Positions 26,184 to 35,059 of a DNA stretch of 64,000 bases are shown one piece after another; the stretch's first letter is position 1, and every line of letters begins with the position of its first letter. This DNA is from Hyphomonadaceae bacterium UBA7672 (GTDB taxonomy: Bacteria; Pseudomonadota; Alphaproteobacteria; Caulobacterales; Hyphomonadaceae). The stretch spans positions 12,037 through 76,036 of the forward strand of contig DLHI01000018.1 of the NCBI GenBank assembly GCA_002483135.1. The letters are read 5' to 3'. The position numbers and the translations under genes were made by a program. The notes below the pieces were generated by a model. It had not been told where the DNA came from. It ran no database searches and worked only from the letters and a program-made list of their open reading frames with translations.

Positions 26184-26951
26184 ATGGCTGCCCCCATCGT
26201 TCACATGTTCCCGTGCCTCAAGGACAATTACGGCTTCCTGCTGCACGATCCCGCAACGGGCGAGACGGCCGCCATCGACACGCCCGATGCGGCGAAGATC
26301 CTGTCGGAAGCCGCTGCGAAAGGCTGGACCATCACGCAGGTCTGGAACACGCATTGGCACCCCGACCATGCCGGCGGCAATGCAGAGATCGTCACCGCCA
26401 CCGGCGCGAAGGTGGTGGGGCCGGAGGAAGTGACGCGCATCGGGGCCGCGCCCGATCGCATCCTGCACGAGGGCGATACGGTGAAGCTTGGCAGCGCGAC
26501 CGCACACGTCATCGAGACGCCGGGCCACACGCTGGGTCACATCGTCTATCACCTGCCCGACCATCACATCGCATTCGTCGGCGACACGCTGTTCGCACTC
26601 GGATGCGGTCGACTGTTCGAGGGAACACCGGGCCAGATGTGGGACAGCCTCAGCAAGCTGCGCGCCCTTCCCGACGAGACGGTGGTTTACTGCGCGCACG
26701 AATACACCGCATCGAACGCCGCCTTCGCGCTTAGCGTCGATGCAAAGAACGGCGAGCTCGCCCACTATGCCGAAGACGTGAAAAAGAAACGCGCCAGGGA
26801 CATCCCCACTGTGCCGACCACTATCGGCCGCGAGAAGCTCGCCAACCCCTTCCTGCGCGCCGACGATCCGGTCCTGCAGGCTTTCGTCGGTCACCCCGGC
26901 GATGTGGTGGCGACTTTCGCCGAAGTGCGCGAGCGGAAGAACAGGTTTTGA
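26184..26951 (+). CDS. gloB: hydroxyacylglutathione hydrolase (glyoxalase II)
   Basis: GloB hydrolyses S-lactoylglutathione, the second step of methylglyoxal detoxification. The product is 255 aa, normal length. The metallo-beta-lactamase metal motif is NTHWHPDHAGGN, with further ligands in ETPGHTLGH, VGDTLFALGCGRLFEG and CAHEYT. The C-terminal domain ends with IPTVPTTIGREKLANPFLR, typical of GloB. Its stop overlaps a possible TTG start of the next gene. Confidence 0.93.
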   Translation: MAAPIVHMFPCLKDNYGFLLHDPATGETAAIDTPDAAKILSEAAAKGWTITQVWNTHWHPDHAGGNAEIVTATGAKVVGPEEVTRIGAAPDRILHEGDTVKLGSATAHVIETPGHTLGHIVYHLPDHHIAFVGDTLFALGCGRLFEGTPGQMWDSLSKLRALPDETVVYCAHEYTASNAAFALSVDAKNGELAHYAEDVKKKRARDIPTVPTTIGREKLANPFLRADDPVLQAFVGHPGDVVATFAEVRERKNRF

Positions 26952-26965
26952 CTCTGGGTCGCGCC

Positions 26966-27391
26966 ATGACTCTCGAAGACGTCATCCGCACGCTGGACCT
27001 CGCTCCGCATCCTGAAGGCGGCTGGTACAGGCAGACGCATCGCATTGAGCCCACAGCGGGACAACGCTCGCCGGGGACCGCGATCTACTATGCGCTCGGT
27101 GCGGGCGAGCGCTCGCACTGGCATCATGTGGACGCGACAGAGATCTGGCACTGGTACGCTGGCGCGCCGCTGGAGCTATCGCTTGCCACCTCCGACCATG
27201 ACAACCCGATCGCCCACACGCTGGGTCCGGATCTCGCAGCAGGACAACGGCCACAGCTAATTGTGCCGCCATATCACTGGCAGGCCGCGCGCACGCTGGG
27301 CGCATGGACGCTGGTGGGGTGCACGGTCTCGCCGGGCTTCGAGTTTTCAGGGTTCGTGATGGCTCCGCCGGACTGGTCGCCGGGCAGCTAG
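26966..27391 (+). CDS. cupin domain protein (DUF985)
   Basis: The product is 141 aa from ATG 26966; a TTG at 26948 that overlaps the gloB stop is an alternative. The conserved DUF985 motifs are DLAPHPEGGWYRQTHR, SHWHHVDATEIWHWYAG and VGCTVSPGFEFSGF. The metal-type histidine pair HWHH plus EIWHW forms the cupin centre. Family members bind metal and sugars or acids of unknown identity. Placement behind gloB suggests a common transcript; no known link in function. Confidence 0.82.
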   Translation: MTLEDVIRTLDLAPHPEGGWYRQTHRIEPTAGQRSPGTAIYYALGAGERSHWHHVDATEIWHWYAGAPLELSLATSDHDNPIAHTLGPDLAAGQRPQLIVPPYHWQAARTLGAWTLVGCTVSPGFEFSGFVMAPPDWSPGS

Positions 27392-27396
27392 GAGGC

Positions 27397-28191
27397 TCAG
27401 CCCGCGTTGCGCGACTGGGTCAGCACGCGGGTGACGTCTTCGGGCGCCACGCGGCCGCTCCACGGATCCTCGGGATTCACCTCGATGATCAGTTCGCCAT
27501 CCTTGAACTCCACGCGCGGAGCCTTACCCCGGCGCAACGTGACCTTCTCAATCTTCGAAGCCGCACGCCCGGCCTGCCCGTTGGCGGTGCGCACGCCCAG
27601 CACGAGGATGCTGAGCGCATCCGCCGCAAAGGCTTCCCGCGTAGTGAAAGCCTGTGTGCCCCAGACGGTCACGTCATGACCGGCTAGCTTGGTCAGCTCG
27701 TTGACGGCGGCGATGCGCATCGCATCAAGGCCGGCCGTCATCACTGGCGCCGACAAGGGCGGGAGATAGCCCCGGTGCGGGTCGGCCGGCATGCCGCGGG
27801 CGTCATGCAGGTAGGAGACGACGCTGCCGGTCATGGTCACCTTGAGGACCGTGCGGCCACGATAGTCCATGAAAAGGGTAGAGCCGCCCGCGCCGGGAAC
27901 CGGGACAAGCGGGAGAATTTCGTTGCTGCCGTCCAGCTGCAGAAGAACCATCGAGCCGCGCTGTTCGAGCAGGAAGCCGCCGCTGGGCGAGCCAAGGTCG
28001 TCATAGCGGACGGCGCCGGGAGGCAGGCTGGACACCTGGGAGCGTGTGGTCGCGAAGGTAGGCGGCGGCATCTCTGGCGGCTGCGCGAAAGCCGGGGCGG
28101 CTGCGCCGAGCCCCAGTCCAATCGCTACCGCGATCCCTGCAGCGGCTTTTGCCGCCAGCCAATGAGATACTTTCACCTTCATCCCCGCCAT
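27397..28191 (-). CDS. secreted protein of unknown function
   Basis: The product is 264 aa from ATG 28191; ATG 28182 would give 261 aa, and the frame reads on upstream through the phaB locus on another frame. The N-terminus MAGMKVKVSHWLAAKAAAGI then runs into a hydrophobic stretch and a cleavage site after APAFAQ. The mature part contains TVLKVTMTGSVVSYLHDARG and a central GAGGSTLFMDYRG; I suspect, but cannot confirm, a DUF4908-like family. A stretch of about 175 bases lies between this gene and phaB with no support for a gene. Confidence 0.55.
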   Translation of the reverse strand: MAGMKVKVSHWLAAKAAAGIAVAIGLGLGAAAPAFAQPPEMPPPTFATTRSQVSSLPPGAVRYDDLGSPSGGFLLEQRGSMVLLQLDGSNEILPLVPVPGAGGSTLFMDYRGRTVLKVTMTGSVVSYLHDARGMPADPHRGYLPPLSAPVMTAGLDAMRIAAVNELTKLAGHDVTVWGTQAFTTREAFAADALSILVLGVRTANGQAGRAASKIEKVTLRRGKAPRVEFKDGELIIEVNPEDPWSGRVAPEDVTRVLTQSRNAG

Positions 28192-28367
28192 ATGGCACGG
28201 AAAACAGGGCGATTCTTTGTTCGCAACGAGAGCCCCACAGAGGACGATGCGGCCTTTCAGCGGCAGACGCAAGACTGCCGAACCCAACGAAATCAGGCCT
28301 TTAGAGAGTCTTTCCCCGGCGTTGCTCTGATGCCTCGCCCCCATTCGCCACACGTGCCGTGGCGACA

Positions 28368-29093
28368 TTAGCCTGCGATGTATTGCCCGCCATTTGCGGT
28401 GAGAGTCGCGCCGGTGATGAACCCCGCGTCGCCGCCCGCCAGGAACGAGACGCAGCCCGCAATCTCGCTGGCCGAACCAAGGCGGCCGACGGGAATAGTG
28501 GCGATGATACTCTCGAGAACCTTGGCCGGCACGGCCTGGACCATCTCGGTGTCGATGTAGCCGGGGCAGATCACGTTCACGGTGATGCCCTTCTTGGCGT
28601 TTTCCTGAGCCAGCGCCTTGGTGAATCCGATCAGGCCCGCCTTGGCGGCGGAGTAGTTCACCTGCCCCACCTGCCCCTTCTGGCCGTTGATCGAGGAGAT
28701 GTTGATGATGCGGCCATAGTTCCGCTCGCGCATGCCCTCGATCGTGAGGCGGCAGAGGTTGAAGGCCGAGGTGAGATCGATGCGGATGACATCGTCCCAC
28801 TGCTGGCGGGTCATCTTGTGAAGGGTCGCGTCGCGGGTGACGCCGGCATTGTTGACCAGGACGTCGATGGGCCCGAGTTCGGCGTTGATCCTGGCGATCC
28901 CGTCGGCGCACGCGTCGTAATCGCCCACATCCCACTTGTAAGCCTTGACGCCCAGCTCCTCGGCGCACTTGGCGGCGGCTTCGTCATTGCCAGCATAGTT
29001 GGCGGCCACCTTGAAGCCGTCCCGGACCAGGCGCTCCGTGATCGCCCGCCCGATACCGCGGGTTCCCCCAGTAACCAGCGCCACCTTCGTCAT
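28368..29093 (-). CDS. phaB: acetoacetyl-CoA reductase
   Basis: PhaB reduces acetoacetyl-CoA with NADPH to (R)-3-hydroxybutyryl-CoA, the second step of PHB synthesis. The product is 241 aa from ATG 29093; seven more upstream codons are possible. The cofactor loop is VTGGTRGIGRAITE, the NNAG motif is LVNNAGVTRDATLHK, and the active site Tyr-Lys pair is VNYSAAKAG. It belongs to the short-chain dehydrogenase family. It is divergent from phaR, with a strong palindrome in between, so PhaR control is likely. Confidence 0.92.
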   Translation of the reverse strand: MTKVALVTGGTRGIGRAITERLVRDGFKVAANYAGNDEAAAKCAEELGVKAYKWDVGDYDACADGIARINAELGPIDVLVNNAGVTRDATLHKMTRQQWDDVIRIDLTSAFNLCRLTIEGMRERNYGRIINISSINGQKGQVGQVNYSAAKAGLIGFTKALAQENAKKGITVNVICPGYIDTEMVQAVPAKVLESIIATIPVGRLGSASEIAGCVSFLAGGDAGFITGATLTANGGQYIAG

Positions 29094-29161
29094 AGCCGTC
29101 TCCCATCCATTCACGAGCAGGTGATCGCTATAGCAGATTCACTAACGGGCGGTCTCGCAAA

Positions 29162-29202
29162 GCATGTGCGGCAAAGTTTTTTGCTGCGCACATGCTGCGC
29201 AC
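29162..29202. promoter_or_regulatory. palindrome and direct repeats, candidate PhaR operator
   Basis: GCATGTGCG (29162-29170) and CGCACATGC (29187-29195) are perfect 9-base inverted arms. Immediately inside, GCAAA (29171-29175) pairs with TTTGC (29180-29184). In addition TGCTGCGCAC occurs twice in tandem (29182-29191 and 29193-29202) with an 11-base period, one helical turn. The whole site is rich in TGC/GCA half-sites, the type reported for PhaR operators (from memory). It sits in the 238-base phaB/phaR intergenic region. Confidence 0.6.
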
Positions 29203-29331
29203 GCGGAAGGGTGTGTGCAGTTGCGTAAAGTTCGTGCTACATCACGATCTGTACGGGAATTAATGAGCTGGTCCGCCAGGCTGGGGTCGCGCAATCCCCT
29301 TCCGGCAAGGGCCGCCTGACGGGAGACGCAC

Positions 29332-30015
29332 TTGTCGCAATCCAACGGTAACGGCGCCCACGAGAAGATAGTCATCAAGAAGTATGCGAACCGACGCCTC
29401 TACGACACGTCGACGTCCGCTTACGTCACCCTGGAACATCTCTCGGAACTGACCCGCCAAGGGAAGGACTTCATCGTGCAGGACGCCAAGAGCGGCGAAG
29501 ACCTGACCCGCGCCGTCCTCGCCCAGATCATCTTCGAGCAGGAGAACAAGAAGGAGGGCGTGCTGCCCGTCTCATTCCTGCGCCAGCTGATCCAGTTCTA
29601 CGGCGACAATTTTCAGACCATGCTCCCCGCCTATCTCGAACTGTCGATGAAGACGTTCAACCAGCAGCAGGACAAGTGGCGCGACTACATGAACACCGCC
29701 GTCGGCGAGGACAAGGCGAAGGCCTTCGAAGAGCAGATCCGCAAGAACATGGCGATGTTCGAGGACACGATGAAGTTCTTCACGCCCTTTGTTCCGGGCG
29801 CCCCCGGCGTTCCGGGCATGCCCGGGATGCCGGGCGTAGCAGGGGGAGCCACTGCGCCGCGTGCTGACGAGGCGAAGCCGTCGGCCAGCGCGCCGCCGAG
29901 TGGACTCGACGCCATCCGCGCGATGCAACAGCAGATGCTGGAAATGCAGAAGCAGCTGGCGCAGATCGCCACCGGCGCCTACACGCCGCCCGCCGACAAG
30001 GACAAGGCGCAGTAG
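29332..30015 (+). CDS. phaR: PHA synthesis regulator PhaR
   Basis: PhaR binds both PHB granules and DNA and represses phasin and synthesis genes until polymer appears. The product is 227 aa from TTG 29332 after GGGAGACGCAC. The DNA-binding PHB/PHA accumulation regulator motif IKKYANRRLYDTSTSAYVTL (residues 16-35) and DFIVQDAKSGEDLTRAVLAQ (residues 46-65) are canonical. A proline-glycine region (PGVPGMPGMPGVAGG, residues 160-174) links to a Gln/Met-rich coiled tail. Next gene starts 14 bases downstream. Confidence 0.95.
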   Translation: MSQSNGNGAHEKIVIKKYANRRLYDTSTSAYVTLEHLSELTRQGKDFIVQDAKSGEDLTRAVLAQIIFEQENKKEGVLPVSFLRQLIQFYGDNFQTMLPAYLELSMKTFNQQQDKWRDYMNTAVGEDKAKAFEEQIRKNMAMFEDTMKFFTPFVPGAPGVPGMPGMPGVAGGATAPRADEAKPSASAPPSGLDAIRAMQQQMLEMQKQLAQIATGAYTPPADKDKAQ

Positions 30016-30029
30016 GAAACACGACACCG

Positions 30030-30347
30030 ATGGACATCCGCGACACCATCTTTGCTGATGCTGTCGCGGCCATCGACGCAGGCGATGTCACCCGCCTCGA
30101 CTCACTGATCACGCAGCACTCGCACCTCGTCGGAGATCGTCTCCAGACGGATGAACCGGGCCATTTCGCCGACCCCTATCTCCTGTGGCTCGTCGCGGAA
30201 AACCCGATCCGCAACGGGAGGCTGCCGGCTAATATCGCCGAGGTGGCGATGGCGATCATCGACCATATCGACCAGCAGCGCCTCAGTTCGCGGCCGGCCC
30301 AGATCGACTACGCCGATCTGGAAGCAAGACCGCGCCCCCGCGGTTAA
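30030..30347 (+). CDS. small ankyrin-like helical protein
   Basis: The product is 105 aa. AIDAGDVTRLDSLITQHSHL resembles one ankyrin repeat unit, and PYLLWLVAENPIRNGRLPANI resembles the next, so a short ankyrin-type solenoid is plausible. No signal peptide. It follows phaR closely on the same strand, suggesting co-transcription. Function unknown. Confidence 0.65.
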   Translation: MDIRDTIFADAVAAIDAGDVTRLDSLITQHSHLVGDRLQTDEPGHFADPYLLWLVAENPIRNGRLPANIAEVAMAIIDHIDQQRLSSRPAQIDYADLEARPRPRG

Positions 30348-30411
30348 CCATTCGTCTGCCGATTTAATGTGCGCGCATGCAACGCGGTGCGCCGCTTGCA
30401 GTTTACTCTGC

Positions 30412-30687
30412 ATGCGTATCGAACCCGCTCCTTACGTGTTCCGGAATGAGGACCGCCGCCAGCGGTTCGATGACCGGCGCGCGAGCGAAACCGAGCGCAG
30501 CACCGAAGAAGCCACCCGCCAGACCCGCGCCGTTCACGCTGCCCCAAAATGGTTCGCACCGACATTCGGCGCCCATATCCTCGGCCAGGCCACGCCCGTG
30601 CGTGTGCCTGCCGCCCAGGTTCGCCGCGCCTACGCGCAGCCTGAAGAGCGCATGCCCCTGCGTCCGGGCACGATCACCAGCGCCTGA
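30412..30687 (+). CDS. small conserved-looking hypothetical protein
   Basis: The product is 91 aa from ATG 30412 (MRIEPAPYVFRNEDRRQRFD). Several earlier in-frame starts up to 30151 run through unrelated sequence. It is Arg-rich and basic in its middle (ERSTEEATRQTRAVHAAPKW), then has WFAPTFGAHILGQATPVRVP, which looks like a conserved tail. It would be soluble. The gene stands between a rightward ankyrin-like gene and the leftward DUF2332 gene. Support is from composition and frame only. Confidence 0.5.
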   Translation: MRIEPAPYVFRNEDRRQRFDDRRASETERSTEEATRQTRAVHAAPKWFAPTFGAHILGQATPVRVPAAQVRRAYAQPEERMPLRPGTITSA

Positions 30688-30692
30688 ATTCG

Positions 30693-31754
30693 TTAAACCA
30701 GCCAGGTCAAATGCCGGCCGTGGGGATCGACTTCGGCCAGCGTGACATCACTGCGTCTGCCCTCGTCCCACGCCGCCACGTGAAGCACATAACGTGTTGA
30801 TCCCGGCTGCCCCGTGATCACGCTTTCTGGCTCGAAGCTCAGCCACGCCAGCCGCCTGCCCGGCGATGTCCTTGCGCCGGCTGCAGCGATGGCCTCCAGG
30901 ATGGAGTCACGCACATCGCGCGGAGGGTACTGCAGGAAAACTGAGTGGTAGATCACGCTCGTGCCCTGCGGCAGTTCGCCGGCGAGCGCGCGACGCGTCC
31001 ACACCGCGGCATCCGCCTTTTCGACTTTCACCCCGGTCGCCTGCGCCAGATCGAGCGCGGCGAGAAGGCGTTCAAGCCGCGCCGTCTGGTCGGCCCATAC
31101 ATAGGCGCGCAGGCGAAGGCGATCATCCGGATTCGCGGCGTCGAGCGGGTTCTGGTCACAAGCCGCGCGTGAGGCGATGGCGATGTCGCGCCATGGTGGC
31201 AGCGGCGCGCCCCTGACTTCTGTCGGCATAAACGGCCCGGCGACGCCCGCCCGTCGCCATGCCGGATACGCATAGGCGAAGCGGTCCCAGTTGAGATTGA
31301 GCCCCGCGCTCGCGCCCAGTTCGAACAGATGGAAGGGCTCAGGGCTATGCTGCGCCAGCCACATGAAGCCGGCTGCCAGGCCAGTTGACCGCGCGGTCTC
31401 GTTGGTCTGCGGCGGCGAGCGCATGAAATCGCGCACCCACGCATCGTCATGTTGCAGGAAGGCGATCACCGCAGGCCAGATGCGATCCATCGACCAGTCG
31501 CCGCGCGCGTCAGGATACTCCGCCGCGAGCGCGGTATCTCGCCCCGTCAGCGCCGCCGCATGCAGCGCGCCAGCCCATCGCAGCGAAACGGCATCGGCGC
31601 GCGGATTACCCTGCCAGCCGTCGATCAGCTGCGCCACCGGTCCACCGGCTTCGATGTCATCTGCCCCACGCGCCAGAAGCTCTGACGTGAACCGCGACCC
31701 GAACTCGGCGCAGAAGCGCGACTGAAGACGAAACTCTTCCAGCACCAAGACCAT
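30693..31754 (-). CDS. DUF2332 family protein
   Basis: The product is 353 aa. PQTNETARSTGLAAGFMWLA (about residues 114-133) and LFELGASAGLNLNWDRFAYA (about 142-161) match the DUF2332 family. The second block with E-x-G-A-S-A-G-L-N-L resembles a methyltransferase-like SAM loop, but the family has no proven enzyme function. The start at ATG 31754 gives MVLVLEEFRLQ. It ends a five-gene leftward run with thiolase, Rid, endonuclease V and alcohol dehydrogenase; the gap to the alcohol dehydrogenase gene is 9 bases. Confidence 0.82.
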   Translation of the reverse strand: MVLVLEEFRLQSRFCAEFGSRFTSELLARGADDIEAGGPVAQLIDGWQGNPRADAVSLRWAGALHAAALTGRDTALAAEYPDARGDWSMDRIWPAVIAFLQHDDAWVRDFMRSPPQTNETARSTGLAAGFMWLAQHSPEPFHLFELGASAGLNLNWDRFAYAYPAWRRAGVAGPFMPTEVRGAPLPPWRDIAIASRAACDQNPLDAANPDDRLRLRAYVWADQTARLERLLAALDLAQATGVKVEKADAAVWTRRALAGELPQGTSVIYHSVFLQYPPRDVRDSILEAIAAAGARTSPGRRLAWLSFEPESVITGQPGSTRYVLHVAAWDEGRRSDVTLAEVDPHGRHLTWLV

Positions 31755-31763
31755 CAGCTCACC

Positions 31764-32816
31764 TCACGGCGTCATCACCACGCGCCCGATGACCTTGCCA
31801 TCGCGCAGATCATTCAGCGCGGCGTTCACCTGATCGAGCGGCCGCGTCGCCACGGGTACATCCGGCGCGCCCTTGCGGTTCACCAGCTCCAGCAGCTCCG
31901 CGATCTCCGGCAGGCTGCCGACATAGCTGCCTTGCACGGTCAGGGCCTTCATCGGGAAGAAGGGCGTCGAGATCGTTACGTCGCCGCCGAACAGGCCGAC
32001 GACGACAACCTTGCCGCCCTTGATCGTCGCATCGACGCCAAGCTTCACGGTTGCGCCCGCGCCAACGAAATCGATCACCGACCACGCCCCGCCGCCCGTT
32101 GCCGCGCGGATCTGGTCGAGCGCATCCTTCGCCGATCCATCGATCACCACGCCCGCGCCCGCCGCCTTCGCCGCTGCGCGCTTGGCCGGATCGATATCGA
32201 CGACGATGGTGGACTTGCCGCCCATCTTGCCATGCAGCGCCAGCGCCATCAGACCAACGCCACCCGCGCCGATCATCACCACCGGCTCGTCGCGCAGCGT
32301 GTCGCTCACCTTCTTCAGCGCGCCATAGGCCGTGACGCCCGAGCATGCCAGCGGCGCCGCGCGTTCCGGCGCCAGCGATCCAATGTCGAACAGATAGCGC
32401 GAATGAGGAACCAGCACGTGCGTGGCAAACCCGCCGCCGCGGTGAATGCCAACGCTGCACGGCTTCACGCAGAGATTCTCTTCGCCGCGCCGGCACACCA
32501 CGCACTCTCCGCATCCCATCCACGGATGGATCAGCCGCACATCACCAACCGAAACGCCCTTTGCATCCGGTCCCTTGGCGATCACCTCGCCGACATTCTC
32601 GTGACCCATGGTCAGCGGCAGTTTCACGCCGCGATCCTGCAGGCGCAGCTTCTGCCCGCCTCCGATGTCGTAATAGCCGTCCCAGATATGCAGGTCCGAA
32701 TGGCACACCCCCGCCGCGATCACGCGCAGCACAACCTCGGCGCCTTTGGGCTGCGGCGTCTCGCGCTCGATCCGCTGCAGCGGCGCACCGCACTCGCAAA
32801 CGTCATAGCTGAGCAT
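31764..32816 (-). CDS. zinc-dependent alcohol dehydrogenase
   Basis: The product is 350 aa from ATG 32816, behind GGAGATATT. The catalytic zinc site is seen in VCHSDLHIWDG and GHENVGEVI, and the structural zinc site in GCGECVVCRRGEENLC. The cofactor loop is GAGGVGLMALALHG and the acidic VVDID pocket suggests NAD rather than NADP. Substrate is not readable; relatives oxidise primary alcohols or aldehydes. The RGVKLPLTMGHEN insert before the GHE motif is longer than in classic ADHs. Confidence 0.88.
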   Translation of the reverse strand: MLSYDVCECGAPLQRIERETPQPKGAEVVLRVIAAGVCHSDLHIWDGYYDIGGGQKLRLQDRGVKLPLTMGHENVGEVIAKGPDAKGVSVGDVRLIHPWMGCGECVVCRRGEENLCVKPCSVGIHRGGGFATHVLVPHSRYLFDIGSLAPERAAPLACSGVTAYGALKKVSDTLRDEPVVMIGAGGVGLMALALHGKMGGKSTIVVDIDPAKRAAAKAAGAGVVIDGSAKDALDQIRAATGGGAWSVIDFVGAGATVKLGVDATIKGGKVVVVGLFGGDVTISTPFFPMKALTVQGSYVGSLPEIAELLELVNRKGAPDVPVATRPLDQVNAALNDLRDGKVIGRVVMTP

Positions 32817-32848
32817 GAATATCTCCGGCCGAATTTGTCTTCGATAGC

Positions 32849-33358
32849 CTAGGCCTTCAACGCATTCCGCGCCAGACGGTCTGCGCGACCGGCCAGTGCG
32901 GGAATGCGGTTCGCGCCGTGCATCAGCTTCACCGCCGCTACCGCGACGTCCAGCTCCATTCCGGCCGCCGTGACATAAAGCGGGCTGTCGCTCGACCCGC
33001 GCCGCACTTCGGCGGCCCAATAGCTTGCGCCATGAAACTGCGTCTTAGCGATGCCCACCACGGCGCTCGTCCCGCCGAGAGCGGTGTGAAGATGCGCGCC
33101 GAGGCCCTTGCGATCCTCGACGCCGAGCCAGACATAGCCGTCGATGACGATGACATCCGGCTTGCGCGGCAGCATCGCGAGAACAGAGAGCAACAGCGGC
33201 AGTTCGCGCTTGTAGAATTCGCCGGGCTGATACGACTCAGCTACCCCTGCACGGTGGCTAAACTCGCTCAGCGGTTCGGCCGAATCCCAGCTCGCCGCCA
33301 TAACGCATGCTGCCGCCGATGCGTCGTTGCCGTAAGCCGCATCCAGAACGGCAATCAC
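32849..33358 (-). CDS. nfi: endonuclease V-like protein
   Basis: Endonuclease V nicks DNA or RNA next to inosine. The product is about 169 aa if started at GTG 33358, just beyond the stop of the Rid gene; TTG 33388 would overlap that gene. The acidic catalytic residues are plausible in AVLDAAYG, YKRELPLLL and VIVIDGYVWL, and GLGAHLHTALGGTSAVVGIAK matches the family core. The protein is shorter than E. coli Nfi (about 220 aa), at the low end for the family, and lacks a standard DGQG motif. Confidence 0.75.
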   Translation of the reverse strand: MIAVLDAAYGNDASAAACVMAASWDSAEPLSEFSHRAGVAESYQPGEFYKRELPLLLSVLAMLPRKPDVIVIDGYVWLGVEDRKGLGAHLHTALGGTSAVVGIAKTQFHGASYWAAEVRRGSSDSPLYVTAAGMELDVAVAAVKLMHGANRIPALAGRADRLARNALKA

Positions 33359-33359
33359 C

Positions 33360-33752
33360 TCAGCGCGATATGACGGCGTCGGCTTCAACCTCGACCAGCC
33401 AGCCCGGGTTGATCAGCGCGTGCGTGCCGAGGAAGGAGGTCGCAGGTTCGATATCCTTGAATATCTCGCCGTGCACCTCGCCCGCCTCGCGCCAGCGCGT
33501 CATGTCAGTGAGGAAGACGCGGGTGCGCACGATATGCTTGAGGTCCGCCCCGGCCTCGACCAGCGCCGCCTCGATGATTTCGAAACAACGCTTCGTCTGG
33601 CCCTTCACGTCGCCTGGCGCCGCCACCGAGCCATCCGGCGCGATGGGCGCACAGCCCGATACGAACACCAGATCGCCCACGCGCACAGCGCGCGAGAAAC
33701 CCAGTCCCAGCTTCGATCCGCTAGGAACCTTGGTTACGTTTCCACCAGACAT
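33360..33752 (-). CDS. Rid family (YjgF/RidA) protein
   Basis: The product is 130 aa, typical for the trimeric Rid fold. The conserved block is VGDLVFVSGCAPIAPDG and the arginine/threonine active-site region is KHIVRTRVFLTDMTRWREA, with a C-terminal VEVEADAVI. RidA members hydrolyse reactive enamine/imine intermediates from PLP enzymes; other branches do different deaminations. It is 4 bases from the thiolase gene and one base from the endonuclease V gene, so all are probably on one transcript. Confidence 0.88.
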   Translation of the reverse strand: MSGGNVTKVPSGSKLGLGFSRAVRVGDLVFVSGCAPIAPDGSVAAPGDVKGQTKRCFEIIEAALVEAGADLKHIVRTRVFLTDMTRWREAGEVHGEIFKDIEPATSFLGTHALINPGWLVEVEADAVISR

Positions 33753-33756
33753 GGGA

Positions 33757-34938
33757 TCAAGCCCGCTCGATCGCCATGGCGATGCCTTCGCCGCCGCCGA
33801 TGCAGAGCGCAGCCATGCCCTTCTTGGCGCCCTTCTGCTCCATGGCGTTGATCAGCGTGACCACGACGCGCGCGCCCGAGGCGCCGATCGGGTGACCCAG
33901 CGCGCAGGCGCCGCCATTCACGTTGACCTTGTCATGGCCGATGCCGAGTTCCTTCATCGCGATCATGGGGACGACGGCGAACGCCTCATTGATTTCCCAC
34001 AGGTCCACGTCGGAGGCTTTCCAGCCGGCCTTGTCCAGCGCCTTCTTCATCGCGGGAACGGGGGCCGTCGTGAAGTAGGCCGGCTCGTGACTATGAGCGG
34101 CGGCGGCGACGATCCGCGCCAGCGGCTTGAGGCCACGCTTCTTGGCTTCGGATTCCTTCATCAGCACGAGCGCAGCAGCGCCATCTGAAATGCCCGACGC
34201 GTTGGCGGCCGTCACCGTGCCGTCCTTCGAGAAGGCGGGGCGCAGGGTCGGGATTTTTTCCGGCATAGCCTGACGCGGCAGTTCGTCGGTGTCGATCGTC
34301 ACATCGCCCTTCTTGCCCTTGACCGTCACAGGAGCGATTTCGCGCTTGAAACGACCTTCCTTCGTGGCGGATTGCGCCCGGCTCAATGTCTCCAGCGCGT
34401 AGGCGTCCTGCTGTTCGCGCGTGAACTGGTATTCCTTCGCAATCATGTCGGCGAAATTGCCCATCGCGCCGCCGCCATAGGCGTCTTCGAGACCATCCGT
34501 CGCCATGTGGTCACGCAGTGCGGCCGCGCCATATTTGTGGCCCTTGCGCAGGTCCACGAGGTGCGGAGCGTTGGTCATGCTCTCCATGCCGCCCGCGACA
34601 ACCACGGTGGCGTCGCCCGCGAGAATGGCCGCGCGGCCCATCACGGCAGCCTGCATGCCCGAGCCGCACATCTTGTTGACGGTAGTGGCTTCCGAGCTTT
34701 TCGGCAGGCCCGACTTCAGCGTCGCCTGGCGCGCAGGCGCCTGGCCCTGTCCCGCCGGCAGGCAGTTTCCCATGTAGACGAGTTCAACGTCCTCGCCCTT
34801 CACGCCCGCTTCGGCCATCGCGGCCTTGATCGCGTGGGCGCCCAGTTCGTTGGCCGAGAAGCCGGCCAGTTCGCCCAGCATCGCACCCATCGGCGTGCGC
34901 GCCATGCCTACGATGACTACCGGATCGGATGCGCTCAT
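33757..34938 (-). CDS. acetyl-CoA C-acetyltransferase (thiolase)
   Basis: The product is 393 aa from ATG 34938. Catalytic cysteine in NKMCGSGMQAA (near residue 90), thiolase signature AGGMESMTNAPH, the NEAF motif in EINEAFAVVP, and GGACALGHPIGASGAR with the final CIGGGEG cysteine are all present. It condenses two acetyl-CoA or cleaves acetoacetyl-CoA. It could supply PhaB, but the phaB gene is 4.7 kb away and on a separate transcript. First gene of the five-gene leftward operon. Confidence 0.95.
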   Translation of the reverse strand: MSASDPVVIVGMARTPMGAMLGELAGFSANELGAHAIKAAMAEAGVKGEDVELVYMGNCLPAGQGQAPARQATLKSGLPKSSEATTVNKMCGSGMQAAVMGRAAILAGDATVVVAGGMESMTNAPHLVDLRKGHKYGAAALRDHMATDGLEDAYGGGAMGNFADMIAKEYQFTREQQDAYALETLSRAQSATKEGRFKREIAPVTVKGKKGDVTIDTDELPRQAMPEKIPTLRPAFSKDGTVTAANASGISDGAAALVLMKESEAKKRGLKPLARIVAAAAHSHEPAYFTTAPVPAMKKALDKAGWKASDVDLWEINEAFAVVPMIAMKELGIGHDKVNVNGGACALGHPIGASGARVVVTLINAMEQKGAKKGMAALCIGGGEGIAMAIERA

Positions 34939-35059
34939 GGAGATAGCCTTCCTCTGAAATGTTGGCCGCACAATCAGCCCAACCTGTCCCAAGTCAAGCG
35001 TCCTGGAACGCCGCTGGGGCATGAGAGTTGATCTTCTACTCTAGTATGGAGGACGCGCG

